A stretch of DNA of 64,000 nucleotides from assembly GCA_022828595.1 (NCBI GenBank), contig JAKGHH010000003.1, positions 60,935,759 to 60,999,758 on the forward strand, given 5' to 3'. The stretch comes from Nelumbo lutea. Its lineage: Eukaryota > Streptophyta > Magnoliopsida > Proteales > Nelumbonaceae. Numbering within the stretch: position 1 is the stretch's first letter; each line of letters starts with the position of its first letter. A program made the translations under genes and the position numbers. The notes under the pieces are model-generated. The model had not been told where the DNA came from. It was given only the letters and a program-made list of their open reading frames with translations, and searched no databases. Shown piece by piece: positions 1 to 10,984 of this stretch.

Positions 1-1356
1 GTTTTATAGGAAGTCAATTTAGAAACCACATTGAAAGACCAAATGTTGATCTTCCGAATTTACATACACTTCCCCTGTTGCATTTGGTCAGAAATTTGTT
101 CATCTTTACTTATATCCAACTTCTAATAATGGCCTCAATGCCTCTAATGGGATTTTCTCCATCACTTTAGGACCTTATACTCTTCTCAACAACTTCAATG
201 CTTTACAAATTGCTGAGGCTTTAAACTATGATGTCATTCTTAAAGAGTTTTCAGAAAATGGCTCACTTAAGTTGAATTGGAGTCGCCACCCATCAATTGA
301 GGAAATGGAGGTGATGGGACCTCTAAGAATGGCTTCAAAATCATTTATCGTTTTATATAGTGACTCCAAAGCCCACGCACTCACTACAACAATCTGGGTA
401 AGATCGAATGGGAGAGGGAAGGGGTTTGGCACCCCTCTCCGAGGTCCAATAGGTGGGGCCCACATGGTCTCCCAAATAGGCATAATCACAAATACGAAAA
501 AAGCAAATATTTAATCCATCAAAAACTAATTAATATCAAAGGAAGAACAAATCAACATAAAAGAATTTCTTCCTTATTTTTACTTATCTATTTTATTTTT
601 TTTAATTTTCTCTAATTAATTAAAATATATTTTTATTTTTATGTTTTTTAATTATAAATGTTATTTCTATAATTTTTTATTTTTATCTAATCTTTATTCT
701 TTATCAATTATATTTTTTAAGAAATCCTATTTGTATATTTTAGGGAATTATTATTTTGTTATTTCGTTATTATTTTTTTATTTTCTTGAATCTTTTATGT
801 TTTTCTATTTATCTATTTCTTTTATTATCTGTATTTTCCTTCTTTTATTTTCCTTTTTTAATTTTATCAGTTATTATTATATATTTTTTATTTTTATTAG
901 TGTCTTATTTCTATGCTTATTCATTGGATTTATCATTTACTCATCATATTCTATCATGAAATTTCTATTATTATATTTTCTTATTTATTTCTCATTTTTC
1001 TTCTTTTTTAAAAATTTTTTTAGTCTATTTTTTTATTTCACTATTTTCTCCATCATTATTCCAATTAGCTATCTCTTATCATAAATTCAAGAAGCAAAAT
1101 CAAAACTATATTTAATTTGAGTTTAACTTATCTGGAAGATCACAAAAGAAGTAGCATAAGCAGAAAGGGAACTGATAAAACAAGCTAATCAATATATTGG
1201 TATCAGTTCTAAATACAATATCAAAAGATAACTAATCAGATTAACATAACAAAGGAAACGGGAATACTAGTAAGACCTAATTGTTTTTACCTACACAGAA
1301 CCTAACCTTCACAATGGAGGAGAAATAAGAACATGCTGAAATGAATAATAACCTAA
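1..1356. other. Gene-poor AT-rich stretch
   Basis: I see no supportable gene. Bases about 590-1080 are extremely T-rich, and the open frames there encode only Phe/Tyr/Ile/Leu-rich low-complexity peptide, which I take as chance. Bases 1-520 have mixed composition with no family I recognise. Confidence 0.6.
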
Positions 1357-1388
1357 CTAGCGAGGGGCGCCCGTGCTCAGCACGGGCG
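1357..1388 (-). mobile_element. Helitron-type 3' terminus (hairpin + CTAG)
   Basis: A perfect 9-bp hairpin lies at 1368-1388 (arms CGCCCGTGC and GCACGGGCG, 3-base loop). Read on the minus strand it is followed after 7 nt by CTAG and then T. Helitron 3' ends have exactly this layout: a GC-rich hairpin about 10 nt before CTRR, inserted in front of T. The arm sequence CCCGTGC/GCACGGG is common at plant Helitron ends. The element body would extend to higher coordinates. I could not fix its 5' TC end, so its length is unknown. Bases 1389-1688 hold no gene I can recognise. Confidence 0.6.
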
Positions 1389-1688
1389 AGTAATACCGAG
1401 TAAGTGGGAGAATAAAAAAGAACAATAAATGCTGTAGTTGTGGGATCCGAATCCGGGTTTCTAATGTAATGAACCAATTAATCTATGAAAAATATATATT
1501 ACATAACAAAGAGAAGAAATACAAATTTTATATGTATCATTATGAATCCATAACTGCTTACAAATTACAAGTGTCTAACTAAAAAATCAAATAAAAAACA
1601 ATCAAAAGAAAAATATCACACTTTGTGGTATATGCACTACAATATTATGTATTAGGTATATAGCTAGTGATCCTGTGCAAGCTCTGAA

Positions 1689-1799
1689 CTAAAAAATTCT
1701 CCTTGTGGAAATCAAACATGGTCGTCGTCTTCCTAGAGAAGTCCTACGCTAACTGTCGTAACTCACCCATCAATCCAGGAGTCCCATAGTAGGACACCC
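1689..1799 (-). pseudogene. RBOH: NADPH oxidase (RBOH) pseudogene, last exon
   Basis: Read on the minus strand from an acceptor-like TTGTTGTAG, the frame gives VSYYGTPGLMGELRQLA, an in-frame TAG, then DFSRKTTTMFDFHKENF. This is the extreme C-terminus of plant respiratory burst oxidases: the CGAP region followed by the conserved FDFHKENF end. Besides the internal stop, the normal terminal stop appears shifted by one extra T in the run after the last Phe codon. The preceding exon of the same pseudogene lies at 4894-5386, on the far side of a copia element. Intron-like sequence at the exon edge means it came from genomic DNA, not from a processed transcript. Confidence 0.85.
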
Positions 1800-2041
1800 C
1801 TACAACAAGTTAAAATTAACCCATCGTTAGTTGGTTCTAAGAAAGCTCAGTGATCATGAATGGAACTGTTCTATGTTTAGTAGACGATGGAAGGGAGCTA
1901 GTTAGTTGCTTATCAATGCGTTGATCAATGCGATTAACGACTGTTGGAGAAAATGGGGTCATTGTAACTTTGGAGGAGAAGCTTTGAAGCGCGTCTGAAG
2001 ACACTATCTTTAGAACGTTATTTGCCCCCACTCAGTTTTAC
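1800..2041. other. Stretch between RBOH last exon and copia LTR
   Basis: This segment separates the pseudogene's last exon from the retroelement. It could be the remnant of the last RBOH intron. A short minus-strand open frame (1837-2031) resembles nothing I know. Confidence 0.4.
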
Positions 2042-2706
2042 TGAGTTTGCTGTTGGGTTACAGGCAAATTCGTTCCCAGGATACAACAGAGCCTTGGGCG
2101 AGAATCTACAACCAGCAAAGTTGAAGAGTCTCCAAAGAAACCTTCTGTGAGATTGTAGCAGATTGGGCTGAGAATGAGAGAGAGAGAGAGAGAGTGAATT
2201 TCGAAATTGTGTTTTGGAGTCTGATTCATGCTCCTTAAATAATTTGTGAAGAGGTATGAAGAAAAGGTAGGTGCTGGTTTAGAGAAGGCACATTGAACAG
2301 TCACAATTTCAAACATTGTGATTGTTTAAAAAGTAGTTATTAGTTAGTGACTGTTAACTTTGAATTGTGCCTCTTTATCACACGTGATTGAATTGTGCGT
2401 GCAAAGTGCGAGCAAAGTACGCCTCTAAAGCGCTTCATTACGCCGCACACACTTGCGCACGCGCGTGCACGCGCATTGCGCGGTATCGAATCCCCATACT
2501 CTCCTCTACTAATTCTAAGGAGTGTAAATCAGCTCCTATTGAAATACTGAAAAACAAAACTTATAATTTTCCAATGTGGGACAAGTTCAAAACTGGGTTT
2601 TGTAAGAGAAAAACTGATTTTTCAATCAAGTGTGCAGGTGCAATTTCTCATGTAATTGACCAATCAAACCCGTTGGATTTTAATCTCTCAATCCCCCACA
2701 TTGATT
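2042..2706 (-). repeat. 3' LTR of the deleted copia element
   Basis: It is homologous to 4201-4893 over most of its length, sharing ATACAACAGAGCCTTGGGCG, a GA microsatellite and the block around TCTAAGGAGTGTAAATCAGC. It contains an alternating purine/pyrimidine CG/CA tract near 2450-2475. Edges are approximate. Confidence 0.65.
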
Positions 2707-3235
2707 GGTCAATTACATAGTTCTCTCTCAATCCAAACTACTATGACACAATTATGCATACAAAAGGTGTTTATCAACTTAAACATTTTGTTAGTATAGA
2801 TATCTCAGAGCCTTGTCAAAGTTATTGGTGGTAAGACATTAAACCAATTACCTTCAAGACAGAACGGAGACACCCATACACAAAAATGTCCAATCTCTGC
2901 AAGAGTTTCGAGTTTTGCTCAGCACTGTTATGACCATGTGCTTCTTTCCTGGTTTCATGAATAATCCCGAGAGCAAACCCAAACTCTCATGAGAAGCGGC
3001 ACCACTTCTATGTTCACATAGGTGAAGTTCCACTATGTGCTCCGTTATTTGACACATTTCAGAACTTAAGAGTTTATCTCAACCTTTCATCATAACGGAC
3101 AACACTGTTTATGTTGTGATGGGAAATTTCTCAATGTCAGTGCTAACAGTCACATTGTTGTAACTTGTTGTTACCCATTAAACCCAATACTGATGGTTTT
3201 TGAGTTCAGGTTAGGTTACCATTACAGGTGACTAA

Positions 3236-4206
3236 GTAAAGGGTATTAATCTCATCTCTTTGGTTGTCATTCTTACCAATTCTCTGGCCAAGCCCTTGGT
3301 AAGAAGATCAATCAAGTTTTTACTTGACCTCACATAGGTTATAGTGATGATTCCATCTTGAATCAGTTGCCTAACAAATTCATGTCTCAGACTTATATGT
3401 CTGGACTTACCATTCTAAGTACCACTGTAGACCCTTGACAGAGTTGCCTCACTATCACAGTAAATGAAAATTGGAGGCATAGGACTAGGCCAAAGTTTTA
3501 TATCCAATAATAAATTCCTAATCCATTCAACCTCTTTTCCAGCAACCGCTAAGGCTATGAATTTAGATTCCATGGTCAAGTGAGATATACAAGTTTGTCT
3601 CTTGGATGCCCAAGAGATTGTACCCCCACCAAGGACGAAAATCCATCCAGATGTGGACTTGTTATCTCCATTACCGATAATCCAACTTGCATCAGTGTAC
3701 CCTTCTAGTACAGTTGGACAATCACAGTAAAACAAGCCAAGTTCCAAGGTTCTCTTGAGATACCCAAGAACTCTCCCAATTGCCTTCCAGTGCCCTGCAC
3801 TGAGATTACTTGTAAACCGACTGAGTTTACTTACTACAAATGCAATATCAGGTCTGGTACAAAGCATAGCATACATCAAGTTCCCTATTGCACTAGCATA
3901 CTCAAGTTATGCAATTGCTCTACCAGTATTTTCTACTAGCTTTATACTAGAATCATATGGCGTGTTATATTCTTTAAACCCTAAATGCTTAAATTTCTCA
4001 AGTACTTTCTCAATATAATGTGATTGGCTTAATGCATAGCCCCTACTATGCTTTTTAACTTTTATTCCCAAGATGGTATCTATTTCTCCTAAATCTTTCA
4101 TCTTGAAGACAGAGGATAAGTAGTTTTTAGTTTCATTTATGCCAACCATATTTATACCCACAATAAGCATATCATCAACATAAAGACACATGCTCCTTAA
4201 ATACAA
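3236..4206 (-). pseudogene. Copia RT C-terminus and RNase H fragment
   Basis: The minus-strand frames begin with the RT catalytic motif YVDDML and continue through FKMKDLGEIDTILGIKV. After a frame change come [14 protein letters not shown] (RT thumb/connection) and RNase H signatures: [15 protein letters not shown], a degenerate ME-K and CDSEATLS. An in-frame stop follows near 3417, then NGKSRHISLRHEF and NLIDLLTKGLA, the usual copia RNase H tail. The upstream polyprotein is deleted and there are at least two frame interruptions, so it is dead. It belongs to the element at 2042-4893. Confidence 0.85.
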
Positions 4207-4893
4207 CAGAGCCTTGGGCGAGAATCTGCAACCAGAAAAGTTGAAGAATCTCCTAAGAAACCTTCTGTGAGACTGTAACAGACCGGACTGAGAGAGAGAG
4301 AGAGTGGATTTTGAAAATATGTGTTTTTGAAGTCCGATTCATGCTCCTTAAATAGTTTTTGAAGAGGTATGAAGAAAAGGTAGGTGCTGGTTCAGAGAAG
4401 GCACCTTGAATAGTCACAATTTCAAACATTGTGATTGTTTAAAAAATAGTTAACACTTAACAGTTAATGACTGTTAACTTTGAATTTGTGCCTCTTGATC
4501 ACACCCAATCGAATCGTGACCGTTGATCTCATCAATGATGATCAACGGTCAGCATCGCACCAAAACCAAAGCCGCCCTTCGCGAGCCATGCGGGTACGCA
4601 CGAAGTGCGAGCAAAGTGCGCCTCTAAAGAGCCTCATTGCGCTGCACACACGCATGCGTGCACGTTGTGCGGTATCGAATCCCCATATCTCCTCTACTAA
4701 TTCTAAGGAGTGTAAATCAGCTCCTATTGAAATACTGAAAACAAAACTTATAATTTTCCTATGTGGAACAAGTTCAAAACTGGGTTTTGTAAGAGAAAAA
4801 CTGATTTTTCAATCAAGTGTACAGGTGCAATTTCTCATGCAATTGACCAATCAAACCCATTGGATTTAATCTCTTATGAGATTAAAATTCAAC
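4201..4893 (-). repeat. 5' LTR of the deleted copia element
   Basis: It is homologous to 2081-2706. It joins the truncated RT frame at 4201 through CATGCTCCTTAAAT, a sequence also present inside both LTRs (near 2228 and 4340). The right edge ends ATTCAACA, directly against RBOH coding sequence. Confidence 0.65.
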
Positions 4894-5386
4894 AATGACG
4901 ATGTGCTTGAAAATGTTCCGCCAGTTTGGCCTAGCAAAGTGGGTCTTCACCCGTGATCCGAACACAATCTCTACCATGCTCTTGGCGAAGTGGAGCGATT
5001 GGAGCATGGCAATGAGTGTTGATCGAGCGTCACCTTCCTCGTAGACACTGATGCAATAGTTGTGAAGCTTGATGACCCCATCTCAGTCGTACTCTACAAC
5101 CTCATTCAATACTCCCCCAAACCACTCAAATGAGCTTTGCTCACAAGTGACCCACTAGAAGTAGGGTCGTTCCATGGCAAAAGGTTTCTTCTTGTTGGCC
5201 TTGGATCCAGCTTCTACAACACCTTCCTCAACATCGTTCTATTGCTTGATTTTGTTCATAACGTCTTTAACTATGTTGGTCAGTGGTGTGGCTCCAATCC
5301 CCTGCCCAACAAGGAGTAGGACATCATATTCTTTGTAGTCCTGTGTTGGGGCTCCATATGGGCCATCGATCAACAGTCTCAGCAAC
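4894..5386 (-). pseudogene. RBOH: NADPH oxidase (RBOH) pseudogene, penultimate exon
   Basis: The minus strand encodes the NADPH-binding region of a plant respiratory burst oxidase: [78 protein letters not shown] and [16 protein letters not shown]. Functional members are membrane NADPH oxidases that make superoxide. Here three in-frame stops occur: after the KIK-Q segment, in place of the Tyr before WVT, and before DGVIKLH. A leucine is also changed in the normally GLGIGATP loop. A CAG acceptor sits at the upstream edge (5387-5389). The exon is cut off at the copia LTR at 4893, and its C-terminal partner is at 1689-1799. I found no upstream RBOH exons. Confidence 0.9.
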
Positions 5387-6666
5387 CTGCTTGATTAACA
5401 GACATCATGTGAGTTTCAGAGTTAGAACTGAAAATTAAAGCACAAAGAACACTCATGGAGATTTAGGTGGATTAGGTTTTTTAAAATCAATAAGGCTTTG
5501 CCTATGGAGCATATAGTTTAACATGAAGCTCAAATAGGAAAAAAAACAATCTGTTAGACTTCTCTTGGGATGAAGAGTTTGCCAACTCTATTTTCAGAGT
5601 AGTGGAGATAGAGAGGAAGAAAACCTCAGTAGGTGGAAGTATCAACAATTAGGGATTATTAAATAGTGAAAATTAGAGCTTATTAAAACAACACTTAAAG
5701 CTACCTCTCTCATTGGTAGATGTTATAAATGGAGAAAAGCAAATGAACCTAACATTAGAAACCCATGAAGCAAAAATCCTATAAATGGGCTATGCAAATT
5801 AGTGGTTATAGATTAGAAATTTACTAATTTCATAACTATCTAAACTAAAAACCAGGAAAATAAAGGAAGCCATTGGAAAACTTGTAAGCTCAAGCCAGAA
5901 ATAGCTACAATCCAACAGCACCCAGTAAGCACAAGTCCTGCAAAAGAGGGAAAAAATCCTAGCTAAAAGGTAAGAAAAAATCCTGCAAAAAATGAAAAGA
6001 AATCAGTAAAAGTATAACCTCAGGCTTAGAGAAGAAAGAAGCTCAAAAAATAGCATGGGGATTGGTTCTCAGTAGCTATGAAAAATGGCCAAGAAACCAA
6101 GCCCTAACCGAAAGAGTACACATCCATGAAAAATGCAAAGTCCTCTCAAAAGACCCTCTCTAAGTTGGAGGAGGGAGAGAGTGGGAGATGCTTAACCAAA
6201 ATCCTAGAGTCAACCACCACCAAAAATAAAAAACATTAGTAATAGGAAGGCATTCTAAAAACCAATCGAAAACCTAAATGACCACAATACATCTACAAAA
6301 TAAATAGTAATAAATCAATAGCATCTCCAACACACTAGAAAAGGAAATTGAAGAAGTCGAATGTTTGGAGAAGATTCCTATGTCCTATTTCATATTAAAA
6401 TAACAAAAATTTAGAATTCGTACGAGAAACATCTCCATTTGCTTTGTTTCACATCCAAAATACTTGAGACTCTAAATGGAAAATTACCAGGAACCCAAAG
6501 CTAGACCAAGAGGGCTTGCAATAAATGGAATGTAACTTGAAATTCAGAACCTAGACGAACCCTGCAAGACAAAAATCAATAAAAAGAAAACTAAAAACTA
6601 AGAGGGCTAGAAATAAATGGAACATTACCTAGAATTCAGATCAAACAACAAGAAAAAAAAAAGTCA
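5387..6666. other. No gene recognised
   Basis: The composition is A-rich on the + strand, with no long open frame and no family I recognise. It may be decayed intron or transposon sequence linking the RBOH and peroxiredoxin fragments. Confidence 0.5.
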
Positions 6667-6812
6667 TGAACAGAACAAACTCTCTTTAGAATTGGCCTTC
6701 AACTCGGTAAACTTCTTAACAACGCGAGGGAGGTGTTTCTGAGAACAAGTCATAGTGAAAGCTCTAGGAATGATGAGTAAGATGGATTTCTTGCCCTTGG
6801 TGAGGTCAGAGA
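6667..6812 (-). pseudogene. Type II peroxiredoxin fragment (PRXIIE-like)
   Basis: The minus strand reads VSDLTKGKKSILLIIPRAFT, then MTCSQKHLP, then VVKKFTELKA. This matches the active-site segment of plant type II peroxiredoxins, normally GKK-ILF-VPGAFTPTCS-KH-PGFV. These are thioredoxin/glutaredoxin-dependent peroxidases; CSQKH suggests the chloroplast PRXIIE type. The peroxidatic Cys is kept, but G to R and P to M changes alter the conserved PGAFTPTC loop, and the match ends after ELKA. Only about 48 codons remain and no neighbouring exons were found. It lies 1.3 kb from the RBOH fragment in the same orientation. Confidence 0.8.
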
Positions 6813-6831
6813 CAGTGATAATCTAGAGTGA

Positions 6832-7150
6832 TTTGAGAGAGAGAGAGAGCCGCATCCGCAGCAGAGACGACATTGTTGCCATTGGTGATTTCAGAGACAA
6901 TGATGGTTTGGAGTTAATCGAAGGAGTTGAAGAGAAGATGGCTTTCACCTTTATTTATGCCCAAGTGAACCAAACCATGATCAACCATGGATTTGAGCTG
7001 GTTGAAGGTCAAGGCCTCGCCGGATTCATTGGCGATTTCAAAGACAATGATGGATTGAAGTTAATCAAAGGAGTTGAAGAGAAGATGGCTTTCACCTTTA
7101 GTTATGCCCAAGCGAACCAAACCATGAGCAACCGTGGATTTTAGTTGGTT
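6832..7150. repeat. Two-copy 147-bp tandem repeat
   Basis: The block starting with GGTGATTTCAGAGACAATG near 6884 recurs 147 bp later near 7031 with scattered substitutions. Because 147 is divisible by 3, one + frame stays open across both copies (6833-7144) with the repeated word GVEEKMAFTF. A GA run lies at its left edge. No protein family was recognised. Confidence 0.75.
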
Positions 7151-8889
7151 GAGGTCAAGACCTCATCAGAATTAGCATCCAAGAGAGCAAGCTTGTTAGA
7201 GTAAAGAAGAGTTCCTGAAGAGAAAAGAGACTTCTCACTATGATTGAGAGAGAGAGAGGGATGAAGGTTAAGGACTCACTGAAATCAGAGTTCACAAAAG
7301 CAAGCTTGTTAAAGGGAGTTTATGTGTAGAAGATAGACATAAAAAAATGAACAATTACAGGCCTTACTTGACTGAATGTGGCCTGAGATTGAGATCGACT
7401 ACTGCAAATAGGAGAGTTCTTACTCGGACTATTCATCTACAACAAATGATGATCGATGCAAAGTAATCGCTAGAGGAATAAGAGTGGTCGATCATGCTTT
7501 GTGTGGGGATGCTATTCGGGTTCAACAAAGGAGCTGAATATCCTAAATCACCATTGCAACTAACCTCTAATGCGCCAACAAAGGAAAAATTATCATCAAT
7601 GTATTAGAGGAATCACAAGTGATGATCGGAGTTGATGCTACTGTCATCGAACAGAAAAGGTTCTGGAAAATGGAGATGAATTGCTGAAAATTGCACAAAT
7701 GCTGAATGAGCTTTATTGTGTTTACCCCTTTTCACGACTGAAGAACAGGGATGAATGATGATCTTCGAGTAGTGTTGATGGGATGAACGAGGGGAAGAAG
7801 AAGAAAACAAAAGGGAAAAGGAAAGAGAGGGAAGGAAGAGAGAGACATAGAGAGAGAGAAGAAAATTGAGACAATTAGGGAGAAAGAAAATCACCGCTGT
7901 TGTGAGTTGCAATAGAAATCAAGAAGAAACAGAGAAGGCAGAACGAGGAGGAGAAGAATAAGAAGATGATGATGATGATGATGATGACGATGATGACGAT
8001 GATGATAGGGAAGAATAAAATGAGAGAAAGGGGCCGGAGGTGGAGATTGGATTAGGTTCATCACCACTTGTGGTTCGGTTCTTTGAAGGTTAGGGAGAGC
8101 GAATGGTAGGTTCAGATTGGACCAACTAAGCCCGGATCAGGCAGATTTCTAAGGGGAGTGGTTTAGTCAATCTAAAGCCTCAAAACAAAATCTTTATGTT
8201 ATGGAGGGGTAAACAAGGGTATTTGGGTTAACGAGAGGATTTAAAATGGAATCTTAGTTCGATGTTGGGGCAAATAGGGAAATTTTGGGTTAAAGATTTC
8301 TAAATAGATCTTTTAGTGTGTCTAGGGGTTTTGTGGTGCGATATAATTGATTTAGATATGCTAGGATCAAGGGAATCTGGGTTGTAGGTTTTTAGGCCAA
8401 TGAAAGGGCTCAAATGGAATATTTGCTTGATCTAAAGGTAAATAAAGGAATCTTAAGTTAAAATTTGATGGGTTGGTATTTTGGGAAGTCTTGAGTTTGA
8501 TGGTGGTGTTTGATCTAATGGTTCTCTCGTAGATGAGTGTTGATCAGGGCCAACAGATTGGTATAGGACAGATTTAACCATGAATCTATGGGTGTTTGGG
8601 CTAGAATTTGGGTTCTTTAGGTTTTTTGATGTTTCAAAAAGATTGGAAATGTCTGATTAGGTGTTTGGGGATTCAAGTGGCGACCGAGAAAAAATCAGGT
8701 GTTGACAGCTACCCTTCTTTGTTTTGAGGTAGCAGATTATGAAACAACAAAGATCCAAAATAAGCACACAAAGACTTTTGTGAATGTTAGTTTTGGAAGA
8801 AGGGTTAAAAAAAGGAAGGAAGAGGGCTTGAGGTGAAGGAGAAAGGTCCCCATACAACATTGTTCTATGACATACAATCCATTTTATTC
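7151..8889. other. No gene; purine-rich sequence with GAT repeat
   Basis: It contains GA-rich tracts and an imperfect (GAT)n microsatellite near 7964-8008. The motif GTGGCGACCGAGAAAAAATC near 8678 resembles sequence seen at edges of plant LTR elements, but no coding domain supports an element. Confidence 0.45.
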
Positions 8890-9310
8890 TTGGCAAAGCA
8901 ACCCCTCCTAGTTATCAAGAACCTTCAAAATCAAGGTATATTTGCTGTAAAGAAAACATCAAAACAACTCATAATGTGAAAACTATTTACTTTTGGCAAA
9001 GTGGCCCCTCCTAGGTATCAAAAACCTTATGGAATTAGGGTATATTTGCCATAAGGAAGACATTTAAAACAAATAAAAACAACATTGAAAGCAACTCAAC
9101 ATGTGCAAGATAATTAATTTTGGCAAAGTGACCCTTCCAAGGTATTAGAAACCTTACGGAATCAGTGTATGTTTGTCGTAATGTGAAAACTATTTAATTT
9201 TTGGCAAAAGAACACCTCCTAGGTATTAGAAACCTTATGGAATTATGGTACATTTGTTGTGAAGAAAAACATTTAAAGCATATAGAAAATCAAGGTATGT
9301 TTACCGTAAG
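8890..9310. repeat. Degenerate tandem repeat, about 85-125 bp period
   Basis: Four to five units share TTTGGCAAAG, then CTCCTAGGTATTAGAAACCTT, then AATTAGGGTATATTTGC, with units starting near 8891, 8994, 9121 and 9205. Divergence is high. Confidence 0.6.
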
Positions 9311-9799
9311 GAAAAATACAGAAAACAAATGAAACACAACATTGCAAGCAGATTAGGAACTTAATATTTCAACTTAATCACAAAGTATAAAAACACTCAT
9401 AAATATTCTTCGTTTTTTCTTTTTTTTTCTTTTGAAAACATTTTGAAAGATTTTAGCAAAACATTTCAAAAATTTGATAGAGGTTCTATAGTTGATGTGG
9501 CATAACTACTTTTTTGTTAGGTAATAAGTATCCTTCCATGCAAGAGCAAACTATGGTCGAAAAATCCAATAAAACACTCAATAATTCTAATGATGTTGTA
9601 AAGTGTTGTGCTTCCAAATGTCTCAGGTTAGTATTCTCACTCATGCTCCTTAGGGATGATGGGTAATTTGCAAATTCAACAAATAGTGTGATTGTCGAGA
9701 GTTATGCAGTTTCTGGGCATGCTGCCACATGCTTAGAGAATGGTGGTGGGTCTATTATCAAGCTTTCATTATTGAAGTTCCTTCCTTTTTTTTTCATTT

Positions 9800-10984
9800 T
9801 AAATTCATTATTTTTAATCCTGATATGTTATATTGCAATTGGAAATAAAAGAAATTAATGATGATAGAATGTACATTATGTCGCGAAGCAATCAACAATC
9901 CACTATGTATTGGGAAATTGGTAAGCATTATGCTATGCAATAATACAAAAACATGACCAGCAATAAAAAATGTGCTATTTTGCGATGCCAATAACAATCT
10001 GTAAGTCAAAAAATCAGTAAGAATTATGCTATGCGATGATGCAAAACAATGTTAATTAATTTCTTCACCATGAGGGACTTTTCTGCTATGAGGGATTTTA
10101 GTGCAGCAACGGACTTTGAAACGTATATAATTTAAATGAGAATTTAATATTTTTTCTCTAAAATAGATGATTTTTATGTTCGATATGTTTTATGCCATGA
10201 TGCGAATAACAATCCACAATATGCTAGGAAATGAGCAACGAAACATTGATAAGTTGGCCACAAGGGACTTTAGTGCCACGAGGGACTTTAGTGTCACAAG
10301 AGACTTTGTTTCCATGAGAAACTTTAGTACCGGAATAGACTTCGAAACATATATAATTCAAACAAGAAATTGATGTTTTATAACTAAAACAGATGATTTC
10401 TATGTTGTTATGCCGCAATGCAAATAACAATCCATGGTATGCCAAGAAATGGACAGTGAAATGTTGATATTTTGGCCACAATAAACTTTGATGTCGTAAG
10501 GGACTTTGATTCCACAAGGGACTTCGGTGCCACGAGTGACTTTGATATAGATATGATTCAAACGAGAAAACTAATATTTTTTTGAAATATAATCAAAATA
10601 ATAAATTGATGATTTTTAATTAAAAACTAATTATTTTTTATACCTAGGATGTGTTATGCCATGAAGCAAATTAGCAAGAAAAACTATGCTATGTCATGAT
10701 GCGGTTATCAACATGATACTAATATTTTGATCGTAGGGGACTTTAATGCCATGAGGGACTTTGGAACAAATATATTTTAAACAAATGGTTTTTAACTAAA
10801 CTTGATGAGAAGTTAATGACATTTAACTGAAACATTGATGATTTCTATGCTCAAAATGTGTTATGTTTTGATGCAAATATTGATTCATGATGTGCCAAAA
10901 GGGCGAAAAACTCATGTGTTATAGAGCGATGGAAATATTTTGGCTCATGGTTTATTGAGTGCAGAAAACTCATGTGCTATAGAT
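9800..10984. repeat. Minisatellite-containing repeat array, left part
   Basis: Higher-order units contain TATGCTATG-type words, CAATCCACAATATGC and clusters of an 18-bp motif close to CCACGAGGGACTTTAGTG. The clearest run is five consecutive 18-mers at 10258-10347; others lie near 10066-10125, 10480-10550 and 10730-10765. The array stops at a solo LTR at 10985 and resumes at about 12770. Confidence 0.75.

Larger units (their letters stand above)
2042..4893 (-). mobile_element. Internally deleted Ty1-copia element inside RBOH pseudogene
   Basis: Two related LTR-like copies (about 2042-2706 and 4201-4893) flank minus-strand reverse transcriptase/RNase H sequence at about 3236-4206. Read on the minus strand, the right LTR begins TGTTGAATTTTAATC. 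A polypurine-like GTGGGGGA lies beside the left LTR. Gag, protease, integrase and the N-terminal RT are absent: the RT frame runs straight into the right LTR at 4201. The LTRs have diverged, and the left lacks a block of about 90 bp present in the right near 4515-4600. The element sits between two exons of the RBOH pseudogene. I found no clean target-site duplication. Confidence 0.75.

Noticed and set aside
641..1084. 147-codon open frame, hydrophobic, looks like a membrane protein
   Set aside because: The sequence is T-rich low-complexity DNA. The Phe/Tyr/Ile content follows directly from base composition and an overlapping frame shows the same.
5137..5319. + strand 60-codon open frame
   Set aside because: Shadow of the minus-strand RBOH pseudogene exon.
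8890..10600. Regularly spaced repeats, considered as a CRISPR-like array
   Set aside because: Units are degenerate, spacers are not unique, there are no cas genes, and the DNA is plant nuclear.
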